Below, piece by piece: positions 8,296 through 18,708 of a stretch of 64,000 nt of DNA (positions are counted from its first letter, which is position 1; each line of letters starts with the position of its first letter). The translations under genes were made by a program, and so were the position numbers. A model generated the notes under the pieces. The model searched no databases, had not been told where the DNA came from, and saw nothing but the letters and a program-made list of their open reading frames with translations. The stretch lies in NCBI GenBank assembly GCA_009691135.1, contig SHVF01000001.1, forward strand, positions 1 through 64,000. The letters are read 5' to 3'. Source of the DNA: Candidatus Planktophila sp. Lineage in GTDB: Bacteria; Actinomycetota; Actinomycetes; Nanopelagicales; Nanopelagicaceae.

Positions 8296-9735
8296 TTAAC
8301 GGTAAGCAGGAGCTGCGCCACCCACGGCATCACCTACGCGGTGAACGCGCATCGCATTAGTTGATCCCGGAATTCCAGGAGGAGAGCCAGCGACGATCAC
8401 AACGAGTTCGCCTTCAGTGCACCGCTTAGTACTTAATAACAATGTATCGGCTTGCATAACCATCTCATCGGTGTGTTTAACGACCGGCGTTAACTCAGGC
8501 TCCACTCCCCAGTCCAGCGCCATTCGGTTGTAGGTTCCAATTTCTGGAGTAAATGCCAAGATAGGAATTGGTGAGCGCAGACGCGCAGTGCGTCGCGCCG
8601 AGTCACCGGATTGCGTAAAAGTCACAAGGTACTTTGCACCAACGATTGCACCAACCTCAGTTGCCGCCTTAGTGATCGCGCCACCCTTTGTCTTTGGTGT
8701 TGATTTCATTGGGCGAATCATGTCCATTCCGCCTTGTTCGGTATGCGAAATGATGCGCGCCATGGTTTGCACTGCCTCAATTGCAAATTCACCAACGGAA
8801 GTTTCGCCAGAGAGCATCAAAGCATCAGCGCCATCGAGTACCGCGTTCGCGCAATCTGTTGCTTCGGCGCGAGTTGGACGAGAATTTGTAATCATGGAAT
8901 CTAGCATTTGCGTCGCAACGATTACTGGTTTAGCAGCCTCGCGCGCTAGCTCGATGCAATGCTTTTGTACCAAAGGCACTTCTTCAATAGGCAGTTCTAC
9001 ACCTAGATCACCACGCGCAACCATGATGCCATCGAATGCGTTTACAATTCCTTGTAGGTTGGCGACCGCTTGTGGTTTTTCAATCTTAGCAATTACTGGG
9101 ATGCGGATTCCAACTTCGTCCATGATGCGGTGCACATCGACAATGTCATCAGCGCTGCGCACAAAGGATAGGGCGATGAAATCAGTGCCAGCCTTTAACC
9201 CCCAGCGCAGATCATCCATATCTTTTTCAGATAGCGCTGGAACTGAAACGGCAACGCCCGGCAAATTGATTCCCTTGTTATCACTTACTGCTCCAGGTTC
9301 AATCACCTTAGTAACAACGTCATTGCCTTTTACTTCCACAACTTCGACAGTAACTTTTCCATCATCGATCAGGATGCGATCACCCGGCTTGCAATCCCCC
9401 GGTAGACCTTTGTAGGTAGTACCAACACGCTCTTTTGTACCTTCTACTTCATCCGTTGTGATTGTGAAAATATCTCCACGAGCTAAATCATGTGGACCTG
9501 CTTTAAATCTCGCTAAACGTATCTTTGGACCTTGCAAATCAACCAAGATCGCGATCGGAACACCGGCTTCCTTGGCGGCCTCGCGTACGCGGTCTATCCG
9601 AGCTTGATGTTCTGGATGCCCGCCATGAGAAAGATTTAGCCGAGCCATATTCATGCCAGCTGCAATTAGCTCCCGAACTTTTTCTGGAGAGTCAACCGCT
9701 GGACCCATTGTGCAAACAATCTTCGCGCGACGCAT
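8296..9735 (-). CDS. pyk: Pyruvate kinase
   Basis: Converts phosphoenolpyruvate and ADP to pyruvate and ATP in the last step of glycolysis. The 479-residue length is standard. Visible motifs are MARLNLSHG, the K+/Mg2+-site region VDLQGPKIRLA, the catalytic-lysine signature PVIAKIEKPQAV, and the metal-binding ARGDLGVELP. The C-terminal allosteric domain (from about residue 350) begins KTKGGAITKAA. It starts at an ATG with AAGGT a few bases upstream, which could be a ribosome site or part of a leaderless -10 (TAAGGT-N6-ATG). It is followed by the tRNA and pdtaR on the same strand, an order resembling that of mycobacteria and streptomycetes. Confidence 0.96.
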   Translation of the reverse strand: MRRAKIVCTMGPAVDSPEKVRELIAAGMNMARLNLSHGGHPEHQARIDRVREAAKEAGVPIAILVDLQGPKIRLARFKAGPHDLARGDIFTITTDEVEGTKERVGTTYKGLPGDCKPGDRILIDDGKVTVEVVEVKGNDVVTKVIEPGAVSDNKGINLPGVAVSVPALSEKDMDDLRWGLKAGTDFIALSFVRSADDIVDVHRIMDEVGIRIPVIAKIEKPQAVANLQGIVNAFDGIMVARGDLGVELPIEEVPLVQKHCIELAREAAKPVIVATQMLDSMITNSRPTRAEATDCANAVLDGADALMLSGETSVGEFAIEAVQTMARIISHTEQGGMDMIRPMKSTPKTKGGAITKAATEVGAIVGAKYLVTFTQSGDSARRTARLRSPIPILAFTPEIGTYNRMALDWGVEPELTPVVKHTDEMVMQADTLLLSTKRCTEGELVVIVAGSPPGIPGSTNAMRVHRVGDAVGGAAPAYR

Positions 9736-9741
9736 ATGACT

Positions 9742-9783
9742 ACCTTATCTAATCGTTATTATTACCGGATAGTTCGTCGAACT
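9742..9783 (-). promoter_or_regulatory. pyk upstream region: possible -10 and a 13-bp palindrome
   Basis: TAAGGT lies 6 nt before the pyk ATG, matching the leaderless layout elsewhere, though the same bases could serve as a ribosome-binding site. About 24 bp further upstream is the perfect palindrome AGTTCGACGAACT (9771-9783), a possible operator. It is not an SOS box, which would read GAAC-N4-GTTC. Confidence 0.35.
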
Positions 9784-9814
9784 TTTCTAGTGAATTTAAA
9801 TGAAATAAATCGGC

Positions 9815-11269
9815 TTAAACCACCAATGAGCGATCAGTTGGCTCGATTGGCGCAGGAAGTTGCGTTTGACCCTCGAGATGCGTGTCTACTCCCGCTGCAG
9901 CGCTACGGCCCTCGGCGATCGCCCAGACAATTAGAGATTGTCCGCGGCCAGCATCTCCTGCCACAAAGATCCCTTCGCTAGTGCTTTGATAATTTCCATC
10001 ACGCTTGATATTTCCGCTCGCATCTAGCTCAACTTCGAGTTGTTCAAGAAGTATAGATTTTTCGGGACCAGTGAATCCCAAAGCCAAGAAAACAAAATCA
10101 GCAGGTAGCTCTTTTTCAGTCCCTGCAACTGGTTCAAATTTTCCATTAGTGAACTCTGTCTCAACTATTTTCAGCGCTTTAAGATTGCCATTGCCATCGC
10201 CGATGAACTCTTCAGTGCTAACTGCAAAGATGCGGTTATCAAGTTCTTCATGTGCAGATGAGACGCGATAGATCATTGGATAAGTTGGCCAAGGTTGCCC
10301 GCTTGGTCGCTCTTCTGTGGGACGCGGCATAATCTCAAGTTGTGTAACACTTGCAGCACCTTGCCGGATAGAAGTACCTAAACAATCGGCACCAGTATCT
10401 CCCCCACCAAGAATCACCACGTGCTTGCCCGCGACATTTATATCTGGATTGGTAATTTCGCCGAGCGCTTGCTTATTTCCCCAAGGCAAGAATTCCATCG
10501 CTTGGTAAACGCCCTTATTTTCGCGGCCCTTAATAGGTAAGTCGCGCCATTGGGTAGCACCGATTGCCAGGACTATCGCATTGTATTTCCTACGAAGATC
10601 AGCGCCAGTTAGCTCGACTCCCACATTTACTCCCGGGCGGAAACGAGTGCCTTCTTTCTCCATTTGGCTAAGACGGCGGTCAAGAACGCTCTTCTCCATT
10701 TTAAATTCTGGGATTCCATAGCGCAGAAGCCCACCAATTTTATCTGCACGCTCGTACACCACAACGGTATGTCCGGCGCGAGTCAGCTGTTGTGCGGCCG
10801 CTAAACCTGCAGGACCTGAGCCAATCACTGCAACCGTTTTGCCAGTTAAGCGATCTGGTGGCATTGGTTTTACATTGCCGGCGCCAAAAGCTTCTTCAAT
10901 GGTGCGCAGTTCTATTTGCTTAATTGTCACAGCGTCCGCGTTGATAGCTACTACGCAGGCAGTTTCGCAAGGTGCCGGACAGAGACGACCAGTAAATTCT
11001 GGGAAGTTATTTGTGGCGTGAAGTCGCGCCATCGCTTCTTCCTTATCGCCGCGCCACATTAAATCGTTCCATTCTGGAATTAGATTTCCGAGCGGACAGC
11101 CTTCGTGACAGAAAGGAATTCCGCAATCCATGCAACGCCCTGCTTGTTTCTGCAGATGCTCCAGGCTTTGCGGTTCATAGACTTCCTGCCAATCTTGAAT
11201 GCGTACATCGATTGGTCGACGCTTTGGCAACTCACGTGGAGTTGTCATAAATCCTCTTGGATCACCCAT
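9815..11269 (-). CDS. gltD: Glutamate synthase (NADPH) small subunit
   Basis: Supplies electrons from NADPH to GltB for reductive transfer of the glutamine amide to 2-oxoglutarate. The N-terminal iron-sulfur region has the cysteine series [16 protein letters not shown]. It is followed by an FAD-binding motif ([13 protein letters not shown]) and an NADPH-binding motif ([13 protein letters not shown]). The track start is moved to the ATG at 11269 ([11 protein letters not shown]), the common GltD N-terminus, giving 484 residues. That start overlaps the gltB stop by 8 bp, so translation is coupled. No terminator is obvious in the 79 bp before pyk. Confidence 0.95.
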   Translation of the reverse strand: MGDPRGFMTTPRELPKRRPIDVRIQDWQEVYEPQSLEHLQKQAGRCMDCGIPFCHEGCPLGNLIPEWNDLMWRGDKEEAMARLHATNNFPEFTGRLCPAPCETACVVAINADAVTIKQIELRTIEEAFGAGNVKPMPPDRLTGKTVAVIGSGPAGLAAAQQLTRAGHTVVVYERADKIGGLLRYGIPEFKMEKSVLDRRLSQMEKEGTRFRPGVNVGVELTGADLRRKYNAIVLAIGATQWRDLPIKGRENKGVYQAMEFLPWGNKQALGEITNPDINVAGKHVVILGGGDTGADCLGTSIRQGAASVTQLEIMPRPTEERPSGQPWPTYPMIYRVSSAHEELDNRIFAVSTEEFIGDGNGNLKALKIVETEFTNGKFEPVAGTEKELPADFVFLALGFTGPEKSILLEQLEVELDASGNIKRDGNYQSTSEGIFVAGDAGRGQSLIVWAIAEGRSAAAGVDTHLEGQTQLPAPIEPTDRSLVV

Positions 11270-14200
11270 TTGCCGCAACCTCCATCACATATTGATCAAC
11301 AGGTAAGCCATCTTTAGTTGCTCGCTCAATTGCCTTTAATACTCGCGCATAGTCGCGCGGCATCACAAGTGAGAATCGGTTTAGGGATGCAGGCCAATCC
11401 TTTAATAATTGCAAAGCAACTTCCGAACCAGTTTCGGCATGGAATGCAGAAACATAACTCTTGAGCGCATCTTTCTGATCTTCTGGAATAACCAAAATAT
11501 CTACCATCTCAGAGTTTACAAGTGCTGGAATTAAATCAAGCACAAATGCGCGACCACCGGACATGCCGGCTGCAAAATTGCGACCGGTACGACCAAGGAC
11601 AACAACTGCGCCACCGGTCATGTATTCACAACCATGATCGCCGATTCCCTCAACAACTGCGGTTGCTCCAGAATTTCGAACGCAGAATCGCTCGCCTACT
11701 AGTCCACGAATAAATATTTCACCGGATGTTGCTCCATAACCAATTACATTTCCAGCAATTACATTTTCATTGGATACAAATACCGCACGTTCATCAGGGC
11801 GCAGGACTACTCGCCCGCCAGAAATTCCCTTGCCAACATAGTCATTGCTATCTCCGTAGAGTCGAACGGTTATTCCACTTGGCAAGAAAGCTCCAAGTGA
11901 TTGACCTGCTGAACCGCGCAGAGTTACATCAATGGTTCCAGCCGGCAGACCATCTGCCCCATAACGACGAGTGACTTCTGCTCCCAACATTGTTCCGACT
12001 GTGCGGTTAACGTTACGGACCGGAAGATCGATACGAACTGGCTCACCATTTTCTAAGGCGGCAGCGGCAAGTGAGATCAATTGATTATCGAGTGCGGATG
12101 CAAGTCCATGATCTTGAAAAGTTGTGCGATATAGAGGCGAATCAACATCTGGGCGCACCAACAAAGGTGCAAGATCCAATCCACTTGCCTTCCAATGGTT
12201 TACCGCATCACGGGTGTCAAGAAATTCAACGCGCCCGATGGCTTCTTGCAATGTGCGCACACCAAGTTGCGCCAAAATCTCGCGAACTTCCTCGGCGATG
12301 TATTCAAAGAAAGTTTCTACAAACTCTGGCTTACCAGTGAATTTCTTACGTAACTCTGGGTTTTGTGTGGCAACGCCGACTGGGCAAGTATCTAAATGAC
12401 AGACACGCATCATTACGCATCCGGATACAACTAGTGGCGCAGTTGCAAAACCGTATTCTTCGGCGCCAAGTAGCGCCGCGATTACAACATCGCGACCAGT
12501 TTTTAATTGGCCATCTGCCTGAACAACGATTCGATCACGCAGGCCATTGAGCAATAACGTCTGCTGCGTTTCGGCAAGGCCAAGTTCCCAAGGTGCACCA
12601 GCATGCTTGAGGGAAGTAAGTGGTGAAGCGCCAGTTCCACCATCGTGGCCAGATATAAGGACAACATCGGCATGTGCTTTAGATACACCCGCCGCAACTG
12701 TTCCAACTCCGACCTCGGCAACTAGCTTCACATGGATGCGCGCATTCTTGTTAGCATTCTTTAAATCGTGAATTAGTTGTGCTAAATCTTCAATGGAGTA
12801 AATATCATGATGCGGAGGCGGTGAAATTAGCCCCACACCCGGAGTTGAATAGCGAACTTTTGCAATCCAGGGGTAAACCTTGTTACCAGGTAACTGTCCA
12901 CCTTCACCAGGTTTTGCGCCTTGCGCGATCTTGATTTGAATATCATCGGCATTTACCAAGTAGTTACTTGTCACACCGAATCGACCGCTAGCGACTTGCT
13001 TGATTGCACTTCGCTTGGAATCGCCATTTTCCATTGGAATATAACGCTCTGGATCTTCTCCACCCTCACCTGTATTGGACTTCGCACCCAATCGATTCAT
13101 GGCGATCGCCAAAGTTTCATGGGCTTCTTGCGAAATTGAGCCGTATGACATCGCGCCTGTTGAAAATCGTTTCATAATCTCAGAAATTGGTTCTACCTCA
13201 TCAATTGATATCGCGCCACGCTCTGAATCTTTGAATACAAAGAGCCCACGTAAAGTCATTAACGATTTGCTTTGTTCGTCAACTTTGCTGGTATAACGCT
13301 TAAAGATGTCATAACGCTTTGAACGAGTGGAATGTTGCAAAGCAAAGACAGTTTCAGGATTAAATAAATGTGGCTCTCCATCGCGGCGCCATTGATATTC
13401 GCCACCAATTGGCAGGCGCTTACTTCCCGGAATTTCTCCACCCGGTGGATAAGCGATGTGATGCCGGGCGATAGTTTCCTCGGCGATTAGGTCCAAACTT
13501 ATTCCACCTAAGCGAGAGGTTGTTCCCACAAAATATTCGTCAACAACTTCTTGCGATAAACCGATTGCTTCAAAAACTTGTGCGCCGGTGTAAGAAGCGA
13601 TTGTTGAAATGCCCATCTTCGACATGACTTTGAGAACGCCCTTGCCAAGGCTCTTGATCACATTGTGAACTGCCTTTTCCGGAGTTATCCCGGTGATTAC
13701 TCCTTGAAGTACAAAGTCTTCAGCAGATTCCATGGCTAGATATGGATTTACCGCGGCTGCGCCGTAGCCAATTAAAAGAGCGACATGATGAACTTCTCTA
13801 ACATCGCCAGCCTCAACGACAAGGCCAACTTTGGTGCGAGTTTTTTCACGGATTAAATGATGATGAACGGCCGCGGTGAGCAAGAGTGAAGGGATAGGGG
13901 CATCCTCAGCATCTCCGTTGCGATCAGAGAGAACAATTATGTGAGCACCCAAAGCAATTGCGTCTGAGACTTCGCGTTTAATTTCCTCCAAACGAGTATG
14001 AAGAGTATTTCCATCGCCAGAAACCGGAAAGAGTCCGCGCACAACATAGGCTGCTAGCTCTGGGTATTCATCATCGGCATTTACGTGAATGATCTTTGAT
14101 AGTTCATCATTATCAATGACTGGGAATGCCAAAGAAATTTGACGGCAAGATTCTGGACCCGGGTCTAATAAATTGTGTTCTGGTCCAATAGATCCACCCA

Positions 14201-15779
14201 AACTTGTAACCAATTCTTCACGAATGGCATCAAGAGGCGGATTGGTTACTTGTGCGAAAAGTTGTGAGAAGTAATCAAATAACAAGCGTGGTTTCTCCGA
14301 CAGCGCTGCTATTGGAGAATCTGTTCCCATGGAACCAAGCGCTTCCATACCATTTTTCGCCATCGGCGTTAATAAAATACGCAACTCTTCTTCGGTATAT
14401 CCGAAGGCACGTTGGCGACGCACAACCGATGAGTGCGGATAGACAATATGTTCTCTGGAAGGCAGATCACTTAACTTCATCATCCCGGCATCAAGCCACT
14501 GCCCGTAAGGAGCGCTATCGGCCAGAGAATCTTTGATCTCATCATCTTCGATGATTCGACCTGCTTCAATATCTACCAAGAACATCTTGCCTGGTTGTAG
14601 ACGACCCTTGCGAACGATCTTTTCTGCAGGAAAATCTAATACGCCAACTTCTGATGCCAGTACAACTAGCCCATCATCGGTAACCCAAAAACGCGACGGA
14701 CGAAGTCCATTGCGATCAAGTACTGCGCCAACTTGATGGCCATCGGTAAATGTCACGCAAGCTGGTCCATCCCACGGCTCCATTAGGGATGAGTGGAAGG
14801 CATAAAAATCACGTCGCTTCTGCGACATAGTTGTGTGATTCTCCCAAGCTTCCGGAATCATCATCAAAACTGAATGTGGAAGTGAGCGCCCACCAAGATA
14901 AAGAAGTTCTAGAACTTCATCAAAGGATGCAGAATCACTGCCGGACATTTCCACGATTGGAAATAGCCGTTTTAAATCTCCCGGAATCAACTCACTCGCG
15001 AGTAATGATTCGCGAGCTCGCATCCAATTTCGATTGCCTTTTACAGTGTTGATTTCACCGTTGTGGGCAATAAATCGGTAAGGGTGGGCTAGCGGCCATG
15101 ATGGAAATGTATTGGTAGAAAAACGTGAATGCACAAGCGCTAAGGGCGACACGACACGTTCATCACTTAGGTCAGGGAAAAACTCTTCAAGCTGACCGGT
15201 GGTGAGCATTCCCTTGTAGACAATTGTCTGAGATGAAAGTGAAGGAAAGTAAAGCTCAAGTGCATGCTCAGCGCGCTTGCGTAAACAAAAAGTTAAACGG
15301 TTTAATTGCATTCCACTTTCTTTATTCTTTCCTGCTATAAAAAGTTGTTCAAACTTTGGCATCACAGATAATGCAGTGTGGCCAAGTGAAGATGAATTAA
15401 CTGGAAGTTCGCGCCAACCTAAAACAGCAAGACCTTCTTGCGCTGCAATCTTGGCGATTTCATCGCGAACTTCGGCGCCTTGGGCGATGAAAGCAATACC
15501 TGTTGCATATGAGCCTTCGGCGGGTAGATCAAAGTCGACAACTGCGCGATAAAAAGCATCCGGGATACGTATTAAAATTCCTGCGCCATCGCCACTGTCT
15601 GGTTCTGCCCCAGATGCGCCGCGGTGTTCCATATTGCGTAAAGCAGTTAGGGCTTTAGCAACAATGTCGTGTGTTGCTATTTTTTTAAGCGTGGCAACCA
15701 TTGCAACACCGCATGCATCATGCTCATTTGCTGGGTCGTAAAGACCAACACGTGCTGGGTAATTAGATGCAAGGACCAT
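11262..15779 (-). CDS. gltB: Glutamate synthase large subunit
   Basis: The glutamine-dependent, FMN-containing subunit that makes two glutamates from glutamine and 2-oxoglutarate. The track begins at a GTG with no ribosome site; I prefer the ATG eight codons later ([16 protein letters not shown]), preceded by CGGGAG at 10 nt, giving 1505 residues. The first 22 residues are then the propeptide and Cys23 in [10 protein letters not shown] becomes the N-terminal nucleophile. The order is class-II amidotransferase, central domain, FMN/synthase domain ([10 protein letters not shown]) with 3Fe-4S cysteines in [15 protein letters not shown], and a C-terminal GXGXG beta-helix. It leads gltBD, the ammonia-assimilation operon. 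Confidence 0.96.
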   Translation of the reverse strand: MVLASNYPARVGLYDPANEHDACGVAMVATLKKIATHDIVAKALTALRNMEHRGASGAEPDSGDGAGILIRIPDAFYRAVVDFDLPAEGSYATGIAFIAQGAEVRDEIAKIAAQEGLAVLGWRELPVNSSSLGHTALSVMPKFEQLFIAGKNKESGMQLNRLTFCLRKRAEHALELYFPSLSSQTIVYKGMLTTGQLEEFFPDLSDERVVSPLALVHSRFSTNTFPSWPLAHPYRFIAHNGEINTVKGNRNWMRARESLLASELIPGDLKRLFPIVEMSGSDSASFDEVLELLYLGGRSLPHSVLMMIPEAWENHTTMSQKRRDFYAFHSSLMEPWDGPACVTFTDGHQVGAVLDRNGLRPSRFWVTDDGLVVLASEVGVLDFPAEKIVRKGRLQPGKMFLVDIEAGRIIEDDEIKDSLADSAPYGQWLDAGMMKLSDLPSREHIVYPHSSVVRRQRAFGYTEEELRILLTPMAKNGMEALGSMGTDSPIAALSEKPRLLFDYFSQLFAQVTNPPLDAIREELVTSLGGSIGPEHNLLDPGPESCRQISLAFPVIDNDELSKIIHVNADDEYPELAAYVVRGLFPVSGDGNTLHTRLEEIKREVSDAIALGAHIIVLSDRNGDAEDAPIPSLLLTAAVHHHLIREKTRTKVGLVVEAGDVREVHHVALLIGYGAAAVNPYLAMESAEDFVLQGVITGITPEKAVHNVIKSLGKGVLKVMSKMGISTIASYTGAQVFEAIGLSQEVVDEYFVGTTSRLGGISLDLIAEETIARHHIAYPPGGEIPGSKRLPIGGEYQWRRDGEPHLFNPETVFALQHSTRSKRYDIFKRYTSKVDEQSKSLMTLRGLFVFKDSERGAISIDEVEPISEIMKRFSTGAMSYGSISQEAHETLAIAMNRLGAKSNTGEGGEDPERYIPMENGDSKRSAIKQVASGRFGVTSNYLVNADDIQIKIAQGAKPGEGGQLPGNKVYPWIAKVRYSTPGVGLISPPPHHDIYSIEDLAQLIHDLKNANKNARIHVKLVAEVGVGTVAAGVSKAHADVVLISGHDGGTGASPLTSLKHAGAPWELGLAETQQTLLLNGLRDRIVVQADGQLKTGRDVVIAALLGAEEYGFATAPLVVSGCVMMRVCHLDTCPVGVATQNPELRKKFTGKPEFVETFFEYIAEEVREILAQLGVRTLQEAIGRVEFLDTRDAVNHWKASGLDLAPLLVRPDVDSPLYRTTFQDHGLASALDNQLISLAAAALENGEPVRIDLPVRNVNRTVGTMLGAEVTRRYGADGLPAGTIDVTLRGSAGQSLGAFLPSGITVRLYGDSNDYVGKGISGGRVVLRPDERAVFVSNENVIAGNVIGYGATSGEIFIRGLVGERFCVRNSGATAVVEGIGDHGCEYMTGGAVVVLGRTGRNFAAGMSGGRAFVLDLIPALVNSEMVDILVIPEDQKDALKSYVSAFHAETGSEVALQLLKDWPASLNRFSLVMPRDYARVLKAIERATKDGLPVDQYVMEVAANG

Positions 15780-15794
15780 CTGATTCACACTCCC

Positions 15795-15827
15795 GTTGTC
15801 CACACTTGAAATTTAGTGAGGGACAAC
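15795..15827 (-). promoter_or_regulatory. Hairpin just upstream of the gltB ribosome-binding site
   Basis: GTTGTCC and GGACAAC flank an inner CACT/AGTG pairing around an AT-rich loop, forming a 33-nt stem-loop that ends at the CGGGAG site of gltB. It could be an operator or a leader structure affecting translation. No regulator family is recognised from it. Confidence 0.35.
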
Positions 15828-15843
15828 TTTGGCCCTAAAGATC

Positions 15844-15861
15844 AACGATCCAAGGATCGTT
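15844..15861. repeat. Inverted repeat AACGATCC-AA-GGATCGTT
   Basis: Perfect 8-bp arms with a 2-bp centre in the gap between the VIT gene stop and gltB. There is no strong T-tract on either side, so an operator for gltB is as likely as a weak terminator for the VIT gene. Confidence 0.4.
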
Positions 15862-15930
15862 CTATGCAAAAGGGTAGCAAGAGATAGAGCAAATGGGCAG
15901 ATCGAAAATGTTGCTTTAAGCCAATCCTCG

Positions 15931-16653
15931 TTAGATCCCGCTCACATGCAAAATCTGGCCAATACCTGCAGTGATTGCCATGCCGATACAACCGCCCAAG
16001 ATCACACGCAAAGTTGGAGCCAAAATCTTTGATCCAGCGGTCTTTGCGCTCATAACTCCGGTGATGACTAATCCGATTACTGTGAAACTGACGATACTAA
16101 GTGCTACCTGGCCTGTCGTTGGAGCAAATGCACCAATAAATGGGATCAAACCGCCAGATGTAAAGGCAGCAGCAGATGCGACCGCGGCCTGCACCGGACG
16201 TGCTTTGGTGTGTTCAAATTGTCCAAGCTCATCGCGTAAATGTGCTTCTAGCGGATCACGTTCATGCATGGCAGTTGCAACCTGCAACGCCAGGTCAGGA
16301 TTTAATCCACGACTAATATAAATCTGTTGTAGTTCGAGTAACTCTGATTCTGGATCAACTTTTAGATGCTCAATCTCAAGGAGTCGATCTGACTCTTCAA
16401 TATCATTTTGAGAACGCACGGAAACATATTCGCCAACAGCCATAGACATTGCACCAGCAACAATTCCGGCAGCACCTGCTGTCACAAGAAATCCTTGAGA
16501 ATCGGCTCCGCCAATTTTTGCTGCGGTAATGCCAATCATTAGGGATGCAGTCGAAACTAAACCATCATTTGCACCTAGTACGGCAGCGCGCAACCATCCC
16601 GCTCTGTGGGTGCGGTGATTGTGATTACGTTGGTATACATCTTCTAGTGACAT
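15931..16653 (-). CDS. VIT1/CCC1-family metal transporter
   Basis: A 240-residue membrane protein of the vacuolar iron transporter family (Fe2+/Mn2+ export or sequestration). The N-terminus has the signature LRAAVLGANDGLVSTASLMIG followed by a second helix ending MAVGEYVSVRSQNDIEESD. A hydrophilic, acid-rich middle (about residues 90-150) is followed by three more membrane segments (about 155-240). This matches bacterial members with five segments and a cytoplasmic metal-binding insert. It is 23 bp after the lgt stop on the same strand but carries its own leaderless-type -10, so it is probably an independent unit. The metal cannot be decided from sequence. Confidence 0.85.
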   Translation of the reverse strand: MSLEDVYQRNHNHRTHRAGWLRAAVLGANDGLVSTASLMIGITAAKIGGADSQGFLVTAGAAGIVAGAMSMAVGEYVSVRSQNDIEESDRLLEIEHLKVDPESELLELQQIYISRGLNPDLALQVATAMHERDPLEAHLRDELGQFEHTKARPVQAAVASAAAFTSGGLIPFIGAFAPTTGQVALSIVSFTVIGLVITGVMSAKTAGSKILAPTLRVILGGCIGMAITAGIGQILHVSGI

Positions 16654-16659
16654 GTGCTG

Positions 16660-16665
16660 AGCCTA
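16660..16665 (-). promoter_or_regulatory. -10 element for a leaderless VIT-family transcript
   Basis: TAGGCT followed by exactly 6 nt (CAGCAC) and the ATG. No Shine-Dalgarno is visible. The element lies just after the lgt stop codon. Confidence 0.5.
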
Positions 16666-16676
16666 CCTGATCTAGA

Positions 16677-17516
16677 TTATTTTTCTTCGGCAATAAGCAT
16701 TGGTGGCTTGCGCTGTATTCGATAAAAGAGGAATAATCCTAAAAAGAGTATGGCAATACTGGTCCATTGGTTAAGCCGCAGACCACCAATATCTTGAGCA
16801 GCATCTATTCGTAAACCTTCGATAAAGAAGCGACCGAGTGAATATCCTGAGATATAAATTGCAAATACTGCGCCACTGGCCCATCTTTTTCCAACAATGA
16901 TCAGAACAATCGCCAAGGCTGAGCTCCAGAACGCTTCATATAAAAAAGTTGGATGAAATGTTTCGAAAAGGCCAAATCCGCTTGGTCGATATTTATATGG
17001 AATCTCTAGCCCCCACCAAGTATCGAGCGGTCGGCCAAAGAGTTCTGCATTAAACCAATTTCCGAAACGACCGATGGCTTGGGCAAAAAGAATTCCTGGA
17101 GCTAGCGCGTCTAGAAAAACTGCAAAGCTTGGCAACTCCATCTCTTTGCGCAATCTGCGATATGAAATCAACGCACCAAGTGCACCAAGTGCGATTGCAC
17201 CCCAAATACCGAGACCACCATTCCAAATCTTTAAAATCGCGAGCAGATCGCCCTTTGAGCCAAAATATTTATCTGGCGTGGTTACTACGTGATACAGGCG
17301 TCCACCAATAATTCCAGCAGGCACGGCAATCACTGCAACCTCTGAGACAACACCTTTAAGTTGCAGACCTTGCTTGGCGCCTGCAGAAATTAGCCGCTTA
17401 TCCCCCAGCCAAATGGCGAGAGCGATACCAGCAATTATGCAGAGTGCGTAAAAATGAAATGTAAGTGGGCCGATAGCAACTTGCGACAGAGTCGGAGTCG
17501 GTATCGACTTAAACAT
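16677..17516 (-). CDS. lgt: Prolipoprotein diacylglyceryl transferase
   Basis: Transfers diacylglycerol from phosphatidylglycerol to the lipobox cysteine of prelipoproteins in the cytoplasmic membrane. It has 279 residues and about seven membrane segments. The Lgt signature appears as AIGRFGNWFNAELFG (about residues 145-160), and IIGGRLYHV carries the conserved region around the essential histidine. It is the last gene of the his-trp run and begins 2 bp after the DsbA-like gene. Placement of lgt after trpA is known in other Actinobacteria. LspA, the next enzyme in the pathway, is encoded elsewhere in this window. Confidence 0.94.
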   Translation of the reverse strand: MFKSIPTPTLSQVAIGPLTFHFYALCIIAGIALAIWLGDKRLISAGAKQGLQLKGVVSEVAVIAVPAGIIGGRLYHVVTTPDKYFGSKGDLLAILKIWNGGLGIWGAIALGALGALISYRRLRKEMELPSFAVFLDALAPGILFAQAIGRFGNWFNAELFGRPLDTWWGLEIPYKYRPSGFGLFETFHPTFLYEAFWSSALAIVLIIVGKRWASGAVFAIYISGYSLGRFFIEGLRIDAAQDIGGLRLNQWTSIAILFLGLFLFYRIQRKPPMLIAEEK

Positions 17517-17518
17517 GG

Positions 17519-18199
17519 CTAGGCTTTTTCGACGGCGAGCATAAAATCACCCAAACTTGCATAGGCTCTACTGCGATCGATTTCTTTACCATTGATCAAA
17601 ACGGTTGGAGTCGAGTTGATATTTCGTTTCGCTCCCTCTTCAGCCACGTTCTTTACCCAACCCATATATTTGTTATCACCCACACACTTGTCATATTCAG
17701 GACTTGATATACCGAGTCCTAGGCCAAGAGTTGAGAAGTAAGAAGATGTCCATGCACCAGAATTTTCACTTGGCTGGTTAGCCATCAAAGTTTTGTGAAG
17801 TTGCAGGAATTTTCCTTCATCCGCGGAGCACGCGGCGGCATTGGCTGCGATCTGTGATTCCCCGCCCAAGAATGAAAGTGTGTGAAAAGCTACTTTTGCT
17901 TTCTTGGTCGTAATAAGTTCTTCAATGTATTCACCAGCAATACTTTCGAAGCGCGCACAAGCTGGGCATTGAAAATCTTCATAAATTTCAATAAAAGGCG
18001 CATCAGTTAACTCTTTATTAAAGACGATGCCGTATCCATCTTCGGCTGAGACGCTAGCGGGAATTGCAGCACTGGTATCTGTCTGCTTGGAAAGAAGAGT
18101 TGGAACAAGCATGATTAAGGCAACACCGACCACCACTGCAATCACTAAATTGCGAGTGAAGTTATCTTTTCCACCTGATGGATTCTTTGCCTTTGACAT
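17519..18199 (-). CDS. Membrane-anchored DsbA-like thiol-disulfide protein
   Basis: A 226-residue protein with one N-terminal membrane segment (LVIAVVVGVALIMLVPTLL, about residues 19-37) and an extracytoplasmic thioredoxin-fold domain. The active site is CPAC within YEDFQCPACARF. The closing TPTVLINGKEI carries the cis-proline loop expected of DsbA-type proteins. It probably oxidises or isomerises disulfides in secreted proteins. It lies 2 bp downstream of a MauE/DoxX-type membrane protein that may be its redox partner, and 2 bp upstream of lgt. The electron acceptor system is not visible, so the direction of the reaction is inferred. Confidence 0.85.
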   Translation of the reverse strand: MSKAKNPSGGKDNFTRNLVIAVVVGVALIMLVPTLLSKQTDTSAAIPASVSAEDGYGIVFNKELTDAPFIEIYEDFQCPACARFESIAGEYIEELITTKKAKVAFHTLSFLGGESQIAANAAACSADEGKFLQLHKTLMANQPSENSGAWTSSYFSTLGLGLGISSPEYDKCVGDNKYMGWVKNVAEEGAKRNINSTPTVLINGKEIDRSRAYASLGDFMLAVEKA

Positions 18200-18201
18200 T
18201 C

Positions 18202-18708
18202 TTACTCCATATCTCCATTTATCTCTGAAATTTCATTCATCTTTCTTGGTTTCTTATCTATAGAAAACTTAGTGACAGGGTAACGAACCAAATACGCTGC
18301 GAGAAATACTAGGCCCAGATCCCTGAGAATTTCCTGAAGGTATCGTGTGTCTTCTGCGGCCACAGCGCCGCCCCCGCCAAAGCATCCACAATCGATATTT
18401 AAACCTCGTGCCCAAGCCTGGGCGATGGCGATAATGAAGATGAACATTGTGAATCCACCAAGGGTGGCGGCCACACGAGTCAAGGCGCCCAAGATCAAGA
18501 GCGCCCCCAATGCAATCTCCAACGGTGGCAGCACCAAACCTAAGAAATTTGCAATAGAAATTGGCAACATCTCATATGAGCGAACTGCCATTTGCGAAAT
18601 ATCAGGTTTATCTATCTTTAAATAGCCTGCAGCAAAGAGCACTCCACCAAGTATCAATCTAGCGATTAGTCCAAGCCAAGGCTGCAGCGCCAAGTGTTTA
18701 TTCTTCAT
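18202..18708 (-). CDS. MauE/DoxX-family membrane protein
   Basis: A 168-residue protein with four predicted membrane helices, matching the MauE/DoxX fold. A cysteine pair occurs in INIDCGCFGG-like sequence (NIDCGCFGG) between helices 3 and 4, on the side where MauE proteins carry redox cysteines. MauE is required for disulfide-containing methylamine dehydrogenase, but here no mau genes are present, so a general role with the neighbouring DsbA-like protein is more likely. Its start overlaps the trpA stop by 4 bp (ATGA), so it is translated from the his-trp message. Confidence 0.8.
   Translation of the reverse strand: MKNKHLALQPWLGLIARLILGGVLFAAGYLKIDKPDISQMAVRSYEMLPISIANFLGLVLPPLEIALGALLILGALTRVAATLGGFTMFIFIIAIAQAWARGLNIDCGCFGGGGAVAAEDTRYLQEILRDLGLVFLAAYLVRYPVTKFSIDKKPRKMNEISEINGDME

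Noticed and set aside
8588-9415. 275-aa plus-strand ORF opposite pyk
   Set aside because: It is a shadow of pyruvate kinase; the protein is rich in Ser/Arg/Ala with no recognisable domain, while the other strand carries all catalytic motifs.
9771-9783. AGTTCGTCGAACT considered as an SOS box upstream of pyk
   Set aside because: The half-sites are in the reverse order (GTTC..GAAC) with one central base; LexA needs GAAC-N4-GTTC.
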